The notes under the pieces: model-generated
Database searches by the model: none
What the model was told of the DNA's origin: nothing
The model's input: the letters and a program-made list of their open reading frames with translations, nothing else
Translations under genes and position numbers: made by a program
Shown: piece after piece, positions 17,501 through 25,201 of the stretch
How positions within the stretch are numbered: the stretch's first letter is position 1
Layout of the letters: every line of letters begins with the position of its first letter
NCBI RefSeq assembly: GCF_004681975.1
Contig: NZ_SMLK01000001.1
Span: 310,001-374,000, forward strand
Origin: Ramlibacter humi
GTDB lineage: Bacteria > Pseudomonadota > Gammaproteobacteria > Burkholderiales > Burkholderiaceae_C
DNA length: 64,000 nt
Direction: 5' to 3'

Positions 17501-18906
17501 GGCTGGGCCAGCTCGTCGCACCGCACGTCCAGCACCAGCCCCGCCTTGCGCGCGGCCGAATCGAAGAAGCTGGCCAGCTCGGTCGTGTAGGCCGCCAGGT
17601 CCATCGGCTGGAAGCAGGCCTGCATGCGGCCGGCTTCGATGCGCGAGAAGTCCAGCAGCGCGTTCACCAGCCGCTGCAGCCGCTGTCCGTTGCGCTGCGC
17701 CAGCACGAGCGATTCGCGCGCCGGGCCGTCCAGCGTGCGGCTCTCCAGCAGTTCGCCCATCGGGCCCAGCATCAGCGACAGCGGCGTGCGCAGCTCGTGG
17801 CTGACGTTGGAGAAGAACGTTGTCTTGGCGCTGTCCAGCGCGGCGAGCGACTGCGCGCGCTGGCGCTCTTCCTCGAAGCTGCGCGCGTCGGCGATGGCGC
17901 TGGCCACCTGCTGCGCGACGAGGCGCAGCCAGTCGCGGTATTCGCCGTCGAGCGGCCGGCGCGGGTTCAGGCCCGCTACCATGAAGCCGGCGGTGCCCCC
18001 GGTGGGCGCGGGCAGGGGCAGCACCAGCGCGTCCTGCACCGGTTCTTCCCATGGGCCGGCGGGCACGCGGGCGTACTGGTCCAGCCGGGTGACCTGCAAG
18101 GGCTCGCCGCCGGAGGCGACGTCCGCGAAAGGCCACAGGCCGGGTTCGTCCAGGCGCGATCGCAGGACGGCGATGCGTTCGTCCTGCACGCCCGCGCCCG
18201 CGGCCAGTTGCAGCGCGCTGCCGTCCTGCAGGTACAGCAGCATGAAAGGCAGGTCGTGCGTGTTGGCCGACAGGGACAGCACCGCGGCTTCGCACGCTTC
18301 CTGCGCGTTGCGCGAATCCAGCACCGCGGCGGACAGGTCGCCCAGCGTCTTGAGCCGCCGCTCGCCCAGCACGCGCGAGGTGTCGTCGGTGCAGGTGCAG
18401 AACACGCCGCCCACCTCGCCCGCGTCGTTGAAGCAGGGGCTGTACGAGAAGGTGAAGTAGGTTTCCTCGACGTAGCCCTTGCGCTGCATCGTCAGCAGCA
18501 CTCGGTCGTTCCAGGTGGACGTGCCGTGCTGCATGACGGAATCGCCCTGGGGCCCCAGCACGTCCCAGATCTCGGCCCACGTCTCACGCGCCGAGCGGCC
18601 CAGCGCCCACGGGTGGCGCGGCCCCAGCACCTCGCAGTAGGCGTCGTTGTAGATGCCCACCAGCTCCGGGCCCCACCAGATGAACATGGGGTAGCGCGAG
18701 CCGAGCATCAGCCGTACCGCGCTCTTCAGGCTCTGGGGCCAGCCTTCCGCCGGGCCGAGCGGCGTGGATGCCCAGTCGAACTCCGACACCAGGGCGGCCA
18801 TTTCGCTGCCGGCGATGGCCTCGGCCTTCGCCGTGGGCCCGGCCAGCAGCGAGCCGGCCGCGGCGCGTGCGGAAGGCGCGAACATCGATCGGACGGGCTC
18901 GTTCAT
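14533..18906 (-). CDS. double hybrid sensor histidine kinase (PAS-GAF-HK-REC-PAS-GAF-HK-REC)
   Basis: About 1457 residues from MNEPVRSMF; an upstream GTG frame of 16 more codons is possible. Order: PAS-like domain (about 65-185), GAF (about 190-345), first HisKA with FSNVSHELRTP (H370), HATPase (NLLSNAIKYT to GSGIGLAL), receiver (VLLVDDNADM, phospho-acceptor D697), a second PAS, a second GAF, second HisKA with IATLAHELRNP (H1097), HATPase (NLLNNAAKYTEP to GLGIGLSIV) and a terminal receiver (phospho-acceptor near D1385). No membrane helix or DNA-binding output is seen, so it is probably a cytosolic phosphorelay kinase passing phosphate to another protein. No partner regulator lies next to it. 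Confidence 0.9.
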   Translation of the reverse strand: MNEPVRSMFAPSARAAAGSLLAGPTAKAEAIAGSEMAALVSEFDWASTPLGPAEGWPQSLKSAVRLMLGSRYPMFIWWGPELVGIYNDAYCEVLGPRHPWALGRSARETWAEIWDVLGPQGDSVMQHGTSTWNDRVLLTMQRKGYVEETYFTFSYSPCFNDAGEVGGVFCTCTDDTSRVLGERRLKTLGDLSAAVLDSRNAQEACEAAVLSLSANTHDLPFMLLYLQDGSALQLAAGAGVQDERIAVLRSRLDEPGLWPFADVASGGEPLQVTRLDQYARVPAGPWEEPVQDALVLPLPAPTGGTAGFMVAGLNPRRPLDGEYRDWLRLVAQQVASAIADARSFEEERQRAQSLAALDSAKTTFFSNVSHELRTPLSLMLGPMGELLESRTLDGPARESLVLAQRNGQRLQRLVNALLDFSRIEAGRMQACFQPMDLAAYTTELASFFDSAARKAGLVLDVRCDELAQPIYIDRAMWETVVFNLLSNAIKYTLRGRVEVRLHAAGDVVRLEVRDTGIGIPEEALPRVFDRFFRVEGAQARTIEGSGIGLALVAELTRMHGAAIDVQSRLGEGSTFRVDVPWGHAHLPPDQVVHQEASFMPSIASAGWIEEVESWLEGAAPDGAEAVEGGEARAAEPERLACPAAAGRGSVLLVDDNADMRHYLGRLLGREHEVRTAADGWQALSRIDDRVPDLVLTDAMMGGMDGFELLRRLRRDPATATLPVIMLSANAGEDARLRALEAGADDFLVKPFHARELLARVSGAMRLTQVRQQAMRREQELRTEVERVLESITEGFVAVDADWRFTYVNRAAEGLYGRPRENMLGRSLWDVFPEVASSAFEEPFRRAMRERVALTVEGPYNPLAAWFEVNIYPVASGGLSLYFRDVLQTRLMERSIRESESQQRFLAEFDRLMRHLDDPEAVLCEAVRAIGHHLGADRCIWALVDGDGDSAEVRGEFRRGANVSSMRGRIRLSDAGREHLRLYKASRPFVSHDVDRDERTADGRQPYRQAGIGATISCGILRGDRLVAGIGVHQREPRHWIESEVQLVQAAAQRCWEAFERAQVQRRQREDAEALGQAHAALQQVERRKDQFIATLAHELRNPLAPLRNGVQLLALGGGPDGGARVQAMMRRQIDHLVRLVDDLLEVSRITSGKVVLQRGRLSLHEVLVGAAESCRPVVEAARHSLHADVDAVAGLYVDGDAMRLGQVFTNLLNNAAKYTEPGGHISLSAQGRDSEAVVVVQDNGMGLAPDMLEEVFQPFVQVDRSAARAQGGLGIGLSIVRSLVELHGGRVQARSGGLGHGSMFEVRLPLAEGSVAQPPDRRGAMSWQMPSDDGPLVLVVDDNRDAADSLAAMLEMMGARAQVVYGGPDALAAVDQYRPQLVLLDLGMPGMDGYEVVSRLAGHPHRGQMHIVALTGWGQAEDRQRTREAGFDDHLVKPAEIEALELVLSKVGGTVRA

Positions 18907-19039
18907 GGGCGGGTACTGCGGGTTGCCGCGGGACGCGGCAACCAAAGGCGCCACGCGCGGGGCGCCATCTGGCCCCTTCGCGTGCCGCTTGTCAAACGCT
19001 CAGCCAGCGCGGCATGCCGCCATGGATGAGTTCAGTGGG

Positions 19040-19378
19040 TCAGTGGGGCTTGGGGTCCCGGTACGGCGTGGCGCCGGCCGTGCCGAGCGCGAACCACGCG
19101 TTGGCCAGGTCGGACGTCCACTGGATGGAGTGCTGCCAGCCGGCCATCATCAGCGCCGTCTGCACCGCCACCAGTTCCGCCGGGTTGGTGGCCATGCGCA
19201 GCTGGTGCGCGGCCTCCTGCTGCAGCAGGCCGGCGCGCCGCGCCATCGTCTCCTGCAGATCGCCGGACGCGCGGACCATGGCGCCGGTGGTGCGGGCGAT
19301 GGCCGCCGCCGGATGCGCGCTGTCCTGCGCGGCCTTGGAAGCGGCCGGCTTGTCGGTGTGGCTGGTGGTCTTGCGCAT
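19040..19378 (-). CDS. phasin-family protein
   Basis: A 112-residue protein starting MRKTTSHTDK with GGAGA upstream. The helical amphipathic body (LQETMARRAGLLQQE to NPAELVAVQTALMM) has the spacing of phasin proteins, which coat polyhydroxyalkanoate granules. No PHA synthase gene is nearby, so its granule role is inferred from family resemblance only. The Ala/Thr-rich N-terminus is low complexity. Confidence 0.65.
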   Translation of the reverse strand: MRKTTSHTDKPAASKAAQDSAHPAAAIARTTGAMVRASGDLQETMARRAGLLQQEAAHQLRMATNPAELVAVQTALMMAGWQHSIQWTSDLANAWFALGTAGATPYRDPKPH

Positions 19379-19512
19379 GCCCGTCTCTCCTTCAATTCGG
19401 GCTGCGAAGTCTAGGCGCGTTGCAACTCTGCCGTGACGTATCTCTGTGCAAAGCAGGAGGGTGCGAGGTCCCGGGCGGCTGCCGGGCGGCCGAGCAGCGA
19501 GAGCCGCCTTCG

Positions 19513-19962
19513 CTATTTCCGGCGGATCACGTAGCGGACGAAATCGTCGGCGCTGGTGAAGCGGTCGTACAAGGCGCGCGCGGCGGCGTTGTCGCTCTTC
19601 GTCATCCAGTAAAGACGTGCCCAGCCTTCGGCGCGCATCGCGTTGCGCAGCCACTCGATCAGCGCCCGGCCGGCGCCTTGCCCGCGCGCGGCCGGCGCCA
19701 CGTACAGGTCTTCCAGGTAGCACACGGGCTGCGTCTCCCAGGTGTTCTCGTGCACCACGCAGTGCGCGAAGCCGCGCACGCGCCCGTCAACCTCGGCGAC
19801 CACGCACATCACGGCCGAATCGGGATCGAGGACGCGCTTCCAGGTGCGCTGCGTCACTTCATCGGGAAGCGCGGCTTCGTAGAAGTCGCAGTAGCCCTTC
19901 CACAGCTCGCGCCACACGGGCTCGTCGCTGGGAAGGGCGGCTCGGATGAGGGGGGCGGCCAT
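19513..19962 (-). CDS. GNAT-family N-acetyltransferase
   Basis: A 149-residue protein taken from MAAPLIRAALPSD; an upstream in-frame ATG 13 codons earlier is less likely. The acetyl-CoA-binding motif A is present: YLEDLYVAPAARGQGAGRALI (Q/RxxGxG/A pattern RGQGAG), and WMTKSDNAAARALYDR follows as motif B. Substrate unknown. It lies 45 bases downstream of no coding sequence other than the convergent-free phasin side and may be a single-gene unit. Confidence 0.88.
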   Translation of the reverse strand: MAAPLIRAALPSDEPVWRELWKGYCDFYEAALPDEVTQRTWKRVLDPDSAVMCVVAEVDGRVRGFAHCVVHENTWETQPVCYLEDLYVAPAARGQGAGRALIEWLRNAMRAEGWARLYWMTKSDNAAARALYDRFTSADDFVRYVIRRK

Positions 19963-20007
19963 GCCGCCGATTCTGCCGGTGCGGGCTCGCCGCACCGGCA
20001 TGCAGGG

Positions 20008-23000
20008 TCAAGCCGCCGGCAACTGCCGCGCCAGCAGCACCGCCGCGTGTACCGCTTCGCGGCCCGCGCCGTCGCGGATCTGGTGCCGGCAGCTGGTGCC
20101 GTCGGCGACGACGATCGCGTCGGGCGCGTTGCGCACCGCGGGCAGCAGGCTGAGTTCGGCCATCGCCATCGACACGTCGTGGTGCGCGGCTTCGTAGCCG
20201 AAAGCGCCGGCCATGCCGCAGCAGCTGCTTTCCACCAGCTCGGGCTGCGCGCCGGGGATGAGTTTCAGCAGTTTGAGTACCGGCGACACCGCGTCGAATG
20301 CCTTCTGGTGGCAATGGCCGTGCACCAGGATCTTCCGCGTCACGGGCCGCAGCTTGGCCTTCAGCTCGTCCAGGCGGCCGGCGTCGAGCTCGCGCGCGAG
20401 GAACTCCTCCAGCAGCAGCGCATGTGCGGCGATCTTCTGCGCGGGAGCGCCCAGGCCCAGCGACAGGTGCTCATCGCGCAGCGAGAGCAGGCAGGACGGC
20501 TCCAGGCCGACGATGGCGATGCCGCGCTCGGCGAACGGGGAGAGCGCCTCCACCACTTCGCGTGCCTTGCGGCGGGCTTCGTCGACTTGGCCGGTGGCGA
20601 GGTAGGTGCGGCCGCAGCAGAGGTGGCCGCCGTCGTCGTTCGCCTTGGTGGCGACGTGCACGGTGTAGCCCGCCGCTTGCAGCAGAGCGAGCGCGGCGCG
20701 CGCGTTTTCGGATTCGAAGTGGCCGTTGAACGTGTCGACGAACAACACCACCGGCTTTGCGGCCGCGAGGACTTGGTCCCTGCTCGCCGTCGCAGGCCGT
20801 TCACGGAAGAAATGGTCGGCGCGCCATTCCGGCAGTCTGCGGCGCGCGGAGAACCCCAGCATCTTCTCGCCCAGCCGCGCCAGCAGCGGCACGCGGTTGC
20901 GAAGGTTCAGCAGCGGCGCGATGCGGGCGGCGTGGCGCGCGTAGTCGGGCAAGCGCGCCACGAGCTTGTCCTTCAGCGTCCAGCCGTGGCGCGCATGCCA
21001 GTGGTGCAGGAACTCCACCTTCATCTTCGCCATGTCCACGCCGGTAGGGCAGTCGCGCTTGCAGCCTTTGCAGGACACGCACAGGTCCATGGCATCGCGC
21101 ACTTCCGGATTCGTGATGCCTTGCGGCCCCAGCTGCCCCGACAGCGCCAGCCGCAGCGTGTTGGCGCGGCCGCGGGTCAGGTGCTTCTCGTCGCGCGTGA
21201 CGCGGTAGCTGGGGCACATCGTCCCCGCGTCGAACTTGCGGCAGTGCCCGTTGTTGTTGCACATCTCCACGGCCTTGGCGTAGCCGTGCGCCGGATCGCC
21301 GCCGGTGCCGGGGCGCGTGGTCTTCTCGGTGGAAGGGTCGTTCTGCACGTCCCAGCCACGCCAGTCCAGCGCGGGCTGCAGCGGGATGACCTTGTAGCTG
21401 GGCGGGAAGCGCATCAGCCGCGTGTCGTCCATGCGGGGCGCGTCGACGATGCGGCGCGGGCAGAGCAGGTGCTGCGGATCGAACAGGTCCTTGATGCGCG
21501 CGAAGGCTTCGGTGATGCGAGGGCCGAACTGCCACTGGATCCATTCGCCGCGGCACAGGCCGTCGCCGTGCTCGCCGCTGTAGGCGCCGCGGTACTTGCG
21601 CACCAGCGCGGACGCTTCCTCGGCGATGGCGCGCATTTTGGGCGCGCCGCCCTGCCGCATGTCCAGGATCGGGCGCACGTGCAGCGTGCCCACGGACGCG
21701 TGCGCGTACCAGGTGCCGCGCGAGCCGTGCTTGCGGAACACCTGCGTCAGCGCGTCGGTGTACTCGGCCAGGTGCTCCAGCGGCACCGCGCAGTCCTCGA
21801 TGAAGCTGACCGGTTTGCCGTCGCCTTTCAGGCTCATCATGATGTTGAGGCCGGCCTTGCGCACTTCCCACAGCGCCTTCTGCGCGCCGTCGTCTTCCAG
21901 CCGCACCACGGAACCGGGCAGGCCCAGGTCGCCCATCAGCTGCACCAGGCGGTCCAGGTGCTTCACCAGCGGTGCCTTCTCCGGGCCGGAGAACTCCACC
22001 AGCAGCACAGCGTCGGGCTGGCCGATGACCGCGCCGCGCACGATGGGCGCGAAGGCGGGGTTCTGCAGCGACAACTCGATCATCGTGCGGTCGACCAGTT
22101 CGACCGCCGTGAGTGTCCCTTCGCCGAGGCGCACGATGTGCTGCGCCGTGTCCATCGCCTTGTAGAAGGTCGGGAAGTTCACCACGCCCAGCACCTTCGC
22201 GCGCGGCAGCGGCGCCAGTTGCAGCTTCAGGCTGCGCGTGACGGCCAGCGTGCCTTCGCTGCCCACCAGCAGGTGCGCGAGGTTGACGGAGCCGTCGGCC
22301 GTGTAGGGCTTGGGGTTCTGGTTGCGGAAGACGTCCAGGTTGTAGCCGGCCACGCGGCGCAGCACCTTGGGCCACATCGCGTCGATGTCGGGCGCCAGGT
22401 CGCCGGCCATCTGCCGCACCTGCTCGCCGATGCCGCGGACGAAGCCGGCCGCTTCGTCGAACTTGCCGAAGCGGTGCAGCTGGCCGTCGGCGGTCCAGGC
22501 GTCGATGCCCAGCACGTTGTGGACCATGTTGCCCCACGCGATGCTGCGGCTGCCGCAGGAGTTGTTGCCCGCCATGCCGCCCAGCGTGGCCTGCGCGCTG
22601 GTGGACACGTCCACCGGGTACCACAGGCCGTGCTGCTTCAGCGCGGCGTTCAGGTGGTCCAGCACCAGGCCGGGCTCGACCACCGCGGTGCGATTGGCGG
22701 CATCGACTTCGAGGATGCCGCGCACGTGCTTGGAGCAATCGATGACGAGGCCCGCGCCCACGGTCTGGCCGCACTGGCTGGTGCCGCCGCCGCGCGGCAC
22801 GATGGGGACCTTCAGGTCGCGGCAGATGTCCAGCGCCAGGCGGATGTCTTCCGCCACGCGCGGCACGAACACGCCGACGGGCGTCTCCTGGTAGATGGAC
22901 GCGTCGGTGGCATAGCGGCCGCGGTCGGCGGGGGAGAACAGCACTTCGCCCTGCGTTTCCTTCGCCAGGCGCTGCGCCAGCTTGCCGGCGATGTCGTTGG

Positions 23001-23070
23001 TGACCGATGCGACGCGGTCGTAAGCGCCGGCAGCTTCGCGCGCGACGGTGAGGGGCAAGGGCGCGTTCAT
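20008..23070 (-). CDS. YdiJ-type FAD-linked oxidase / (Fe-S) dehydrogenase
   Basis: A 1020-residue protein, close to E. coli YdiJ in length, starting MNAPLPLTV; its ATG overlaps the gntR stop. The N-terminal half is a FAD_binding_4 domain (VPRGGGTSQCGQTVG, about 98-112) plus a GlcD-like C-terminal FAD domain. The middle has a ferredoxin-like cluster motif CVSCKGCKRDCP. The C-terminus carries CCG-type cysteine motifs (EPSCLLS, ESSCCGMAG). YdiJ is a D-2-hydroxyglutarate dehydrogenase; relatives oxidise D-lactate or glycolate. Here the divergent glyoxylate-type aminotransferase makes a 2-hydroxyacid such as glycolate a possible substrate, but this is inference. Confidence 0.87.
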   Translation of the reverse strand: MNAPLPLTVAREAAGAYDRVASVTNDIAGKLAQRLAKETQGEVLFSPADRGRYATDASIYQETPVGVFVPRVAEDIRLALDICRDLKVPIVPRGGGTSQCGQTVGAGLVIDCSKHVRGILEVDAANRTAVVEPGLVLDHLNAALKQHGLWYPVDVSTSAQATLGGMAGNNSCGSRSIAWGNMVHNVLGIDAWTADGQLHRFGKFDEAAGFVRGIGEQVRQMAGDLAPDIDAMWPKVLRRVAGYNLDVFRNQNPKPYTADGSVNLAHLLVGSEGTLAVTRSLKLQLAPLPRAKVLGVVNFPTFYKAMDTAQHIVRLGEGTLTAVELVDRTMIELSLQNPAFAPIVRGAVIGQPDAVLLVEFSGPEKAPLVKHLDRLVQLMGDLGLPGSVVRLEDDGAQKALWEVRKAGLNIMMSLKGDGKPVSFIEDCAVPLEHLAEYTDALTQVFRKHGSRGTWYAHASVGTLHVRPILDMRQGGAPKMRAIAEEASALVRKYRGAYSGEHGDGLCRGEWIQWQFGPRITEAFARIKDLFDPQHLLCPRRIVDAPRMDDTRLMRFPPSYKVIPLQPALDWRGWDVQNDPSTEKTTRPGTGGDPAHGYAKAVEMCNNNGHCRKFDAGTMCPSYRVTRDEKHLTRGRANTLRLALSGQLGPQGITNPEVRDAMDLCVSCKGCKRDCPTGVDMAKMKVEFLHHWHARHGWTLKDKLVARLPDYARHAARIAPLLNLRNRVPLLARLGEKMLGFSARRRLPEWRADHFFRERPATASRDQVLAAAKPVVLFVDTFNGHFESENARAALALLQAAGYTVHVATKANDDGGHLCCGRTYLATGQVDEARRKAREVVEALSPFAERGIAIVGLEPSCLLSLRDEHLSLGLGAPAQKIAAHALLLEEFLARELDAGRLDELKAKLRPVTRKILVHGHCHQKAFDAVSPVLKLLKLIPGAQPELVESSCCGMAGAFGYEAAHHDVSMAMAELSLLPAVRNAPDAIVVADGTSCRHQIRDGAGREAVHAAVLLARQLPAA

Positions 23071-23762
23071 TCGCGGGCCTTCCGGCGCGGCGTCGGCCTG
23101 GCGTCCTCGCGCAGCTGTTCCAGCACGGTGTCGCGCTTGTTGTGCAGGTGCGTGACCAGCACGGTGCGCAAGGCCGCGGCGTCGCGCGCGGCAAGGGCTT
23201 CGATCATCTTCTCGTGTTCCTTGACCGCGCGCTTCCACTTGGCGCCATCCTGGTTGGAGCGGAAACGCAGCGCCTGCAGGCGCGCGTTGACCTGGTTGTA
23301 GGTGGTGGTCAGCACCGGGTTCTTGGCCGCGGCGTTGATGGCGCGGTGGATGCGCGCGTTGAGGCTGTAGTAGGCCGACAAGTCCTTGCGCGTGTACGCG
23401 GCCATCATCTCGAAGTGCAGGGCCTGGATCTCCGCGAGTTCGGCGTCGGTGATGCGCTGCGCGGCCAGTTCGCCCGACAGGCCTTCCAGCCCGGCCATCA
23501 CCTCGAAGGTGTTCACCACGTCGGCTTTGCCCAGCGCCAGCGCGATGGCGCCGCGGTTGGGCACCAGTTCCACCAGGCCTTCGGCGGCCAGCATCTTGAT
23601 CGCCTCGCGCAGCGGCGTGCGCGAAACCTTGAGCTGTTCGCACAGCTCGCGCTCATTGAGCTTGGCGCCCGGCGCGATGCGGTTTTCCACCAGCATCTGG
23701 CGCAGGCGCTGCGCCACCTGCTCGTGCAGGGCCGCGCGCGGGATGGAGATGACGTCGGCCAT
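23067..23762 (-). CDS. GntR-family regulator (FadR subfamily)
   Basis: A 231-residue protein starting MADVISIPRAAL. N-terminal winged helix (about 8-75, with LNERELCEQLKVSRTPLREAI) and a helical FCD effector domain (about 85-215). It overlaps the dehydrogenase gene by 4 bases and is divergent from the aminotransferase. A TTGTATGCAA sequence lies 8 bases from its start and another upstream of the aminotransferase, so it probably represses both units and itself until a carboxylate effector binds. Confidence 0.9.
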   Translation of the reverse strand: MADVISIPRAALHEQVAQRLRQMLVENRIAPGAKLNERELCEQLKVSRTPLREAIKMLAAEGLVELVPNRGAIALALGKADVVNTFEVMAGLEGLSGELAAQRITDAELAEIQALHFEMMAAYTRKDLSAYYSLNARIHRAINAAAKNPVLTTTYNQVNARLQALRFRSNQDGAKWKRAVKEHEKMIEALAARDAAALRTVLVTHLHNKRDTVLEQLREDARPTPRRKARE

Positions 23763-23770
23763 GAGGCGGA

Positions 23771-23780
23771 TTGTATGCAA
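23771..23780. promoter_or_regulatory. GntR-type operator candidate, copy 1
   Basis: TTGTATGCAA is close to the TTGTATACAA-like palindromes bound by FadR-subfamily regulators. It adjoins the gntR start codon. Confidence 0.55.
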
Positions 23781-23835
23781 ATTTCGCCACTGTCCGGCTG
23801 AGCATGTCGGGGAATGTCCGGATGCGAGGCGAATT

Positions 23836-23845
23836 TTGTATGCAA
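23836..23845. promoter_or_regulatory. GntR-type operator candidate, copy 2
   Basis: A second exact TTGTATGCAA, 65 bases from the first and 12 bases before the aminotransferase ATG. Its position would block transcription or early elongation of that gene. Confidence 0.55.
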
Positions 23846-23857
23846 AAATGCGCCACC

Positions 23858-25087
23858 ATGCTGACGCTCGATTTCCATCCCACCGGCCGCCACTTCCTGC
23901 AGATCCCGGGGCCTTCGCCGGTACCCGACCGCATCCTGCGAGCCATGAGCCTGCCCACCATCGACCACCGCGGGCCCGAGTTCGCCTTGCTGGGCAAGCG
24001 CGTGCTCGCGGGCATGCAGCGCATCTTCCAGACGAAGCACCCCGTGGTGATCTATCCCGCTTCCGGCACCGGTGCATGGGAGGCCGCGCTGGCCAACACG
24101 CTGTCGCCCGGCGACGCGGTGCTGATGTACGAGACCGGCCACTTCGCCAGCCTGTGGAACAGGATGGCCACGCGCCTGGGGCTGCAGACCGAGTTCCTCG
24201 GACTGCCGGGCGTGGAGGGCTGGCGGCGCGGCGTGCAGGCGGACCTGATCGAGAAGCGCCTGCGCGAAGACTCGCAGCACCGCATCAAGGCCGTGTGCGT
24301 GGTGCACAACGAAACGTCCACCGGCGCCACCAGCGACATCAAGGCGGTGCGCAAGGCCATCGATGCCGCGAAGCACCCGGCGCTGCTGATGGTGGACAGC
24401 ATCTCCGGCCTGGCGTCGGCCGAGTACCGCCACGATGAGTGGGGCGTGGACGTCTGCGTCAGCGGCTCGCAGAAAGGGCTGATGCTGCCGCCGGGCATCA
24501 GCTTCAACGCGCTGTCGCCCAAGGCGCTGGAGGTGAGCAAGAACGCGAAGCTGCCCAAGTCGTTCTGGGCCTGGGACGAGATGGTCGAGATGAACAAGAC
24601 CGGCTACTTCCCCTACACGCCCAACACCAACCTGCTGTACGGCCTGGCCGAAGCCTGCGACATGCTGCTGGAAGAGCAGCAGGGCGGGCTGGACACGGTG
24701 TTCGCCCGCCACCAGCGTTGGGCCGAAGGCGTGCGCGCGGCGGTGAGGGCCTGGGGCCTGGAGATCCAGTGCGCCGATCCGTCCGTGTATTCGCCGGTGC
24801 TCACCGGGGTGGTGATGCCTGATGGCGTGGACGCCGACAAGGTGCGCCAGCTGATCTACGAACGCTTCGACCTGTCGCTGGGCACCGGCCTGGGCAAGGT
24901 GAAGGGCCGCATGTTCCGCATCGGCCACCTGGGCGACTGCAACGACCTGACGCTGGTGGCGGCGCTGGGCGGCTGCGAGATGGGCCTGAAGCTGTCCGGC
25001 GTGAAGCTGGCCGGCTCGGGCGTGCAGGCCGCGATGGACCACTTCGCTTCGCACGCGTCCGCGGTGCCGCTGAAGAAAGCCGCATGA
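23858..25087 (+). CDS. alanine/serine-glyoxylate-type aminotransferase (class V)
   Basis: A 409-residue PLP enzyme. Start at MLTLDFHPTG; an ATG 6 codons earlier is inside or next to the operator and is less likely. It shows LQIPGPSPVPDRIL at the N-terminus, YPASGTGAWEAAL (about 64-76) and the PLP-lysine segment SGSQKGLML (about 204-212). Such enzymes transfer an amino group from serine or alanine to glyoxylate. The linked FAD dehydrogenase and GntR regulator suggest glyoxylate or hydroxyacid metabolism. Confidence 0.88.
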   Translation: MLTLDFHPTGRHFLQIPGPSPVPDRILRAMSLPTIDHRGPEFALLGKRVLAGMQRIFQTKHPVVIYPASGTGAWEAALANTLSPGDAVLMYETGHFASLWNRMATRLGLQTEFLGLPGVEGWRRGVQADLIEKRLREDSQHRIKAVCVVHNETSTGATSDIKAVRKAIDAAKHPALLMVDSISGLASAEYRHDEWGVDVCVSGSQKGLMLPPGISFNALSPKALEVSKNAKLPKSFWAWDEMVEMNKTGYFPYTPNTNLLYGLAEACDMLLEEQQGGLDTVFARHQRWAEGVRAAVRAWGLEIQCADPSVYSPVLTGVVMPDGVDADKVRQLIYERFDLSLGTGLGKVKGRMFRIGHLGDCNDLTLVAALGGCEMGLKLSGVKLAGSGVQAAMDHFASHASAVPLKKAA

Positions 25088-25183
25088 CAAATGACCTTGC
25101 TGCGCTTTGATGACGAATGACCAAGTCATCCAGCCGCAGCGGGTCATTCGTCATTGAGCGAAGCGAAGTCATTCGTCATTGAT
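25084..25183. repeat. cluster of ATGACGAATGAC/GTCATTCGTCAT repeats
   Basis: Four copies of a short unit, two in each orientation (ATGACAAATGACC, ATGACGAATGACC, GGTCATTCGTCATTGA, AGTCATTCGTCATTGA), fill the gap between the aminotransferase and the Bug gene and could fold into hairpins. Confidence 0.75.
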
Positions 25184-25201
25184 TCAAACAAGGAGACAAG
25201 C

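Noticed and set aside
16111-19029. Nearly 1000-codon open frame on the plus strand opposite the histidine kinase
   Set aside because: The antisense frame follows the wobble pattern of the kinase gene and encodes low-complexity His/Arg/Gln/Val-rich sequence with no recognisable domain.
19420-23301. 1293-codon plus-strand open frame opposite the GNAT and YdiJ-type genes
   Set aside because: Antisense shadow; composition is His/Arg/Val/Gln-rich and no domain is seen, while the minus-strand genes have full catalytic motifs.
25084-25183. CRISPR-like repeat array
   Set aside because: Short units in both orientations, without uniform spacers or cas genes; better read as intergenic palindromes.
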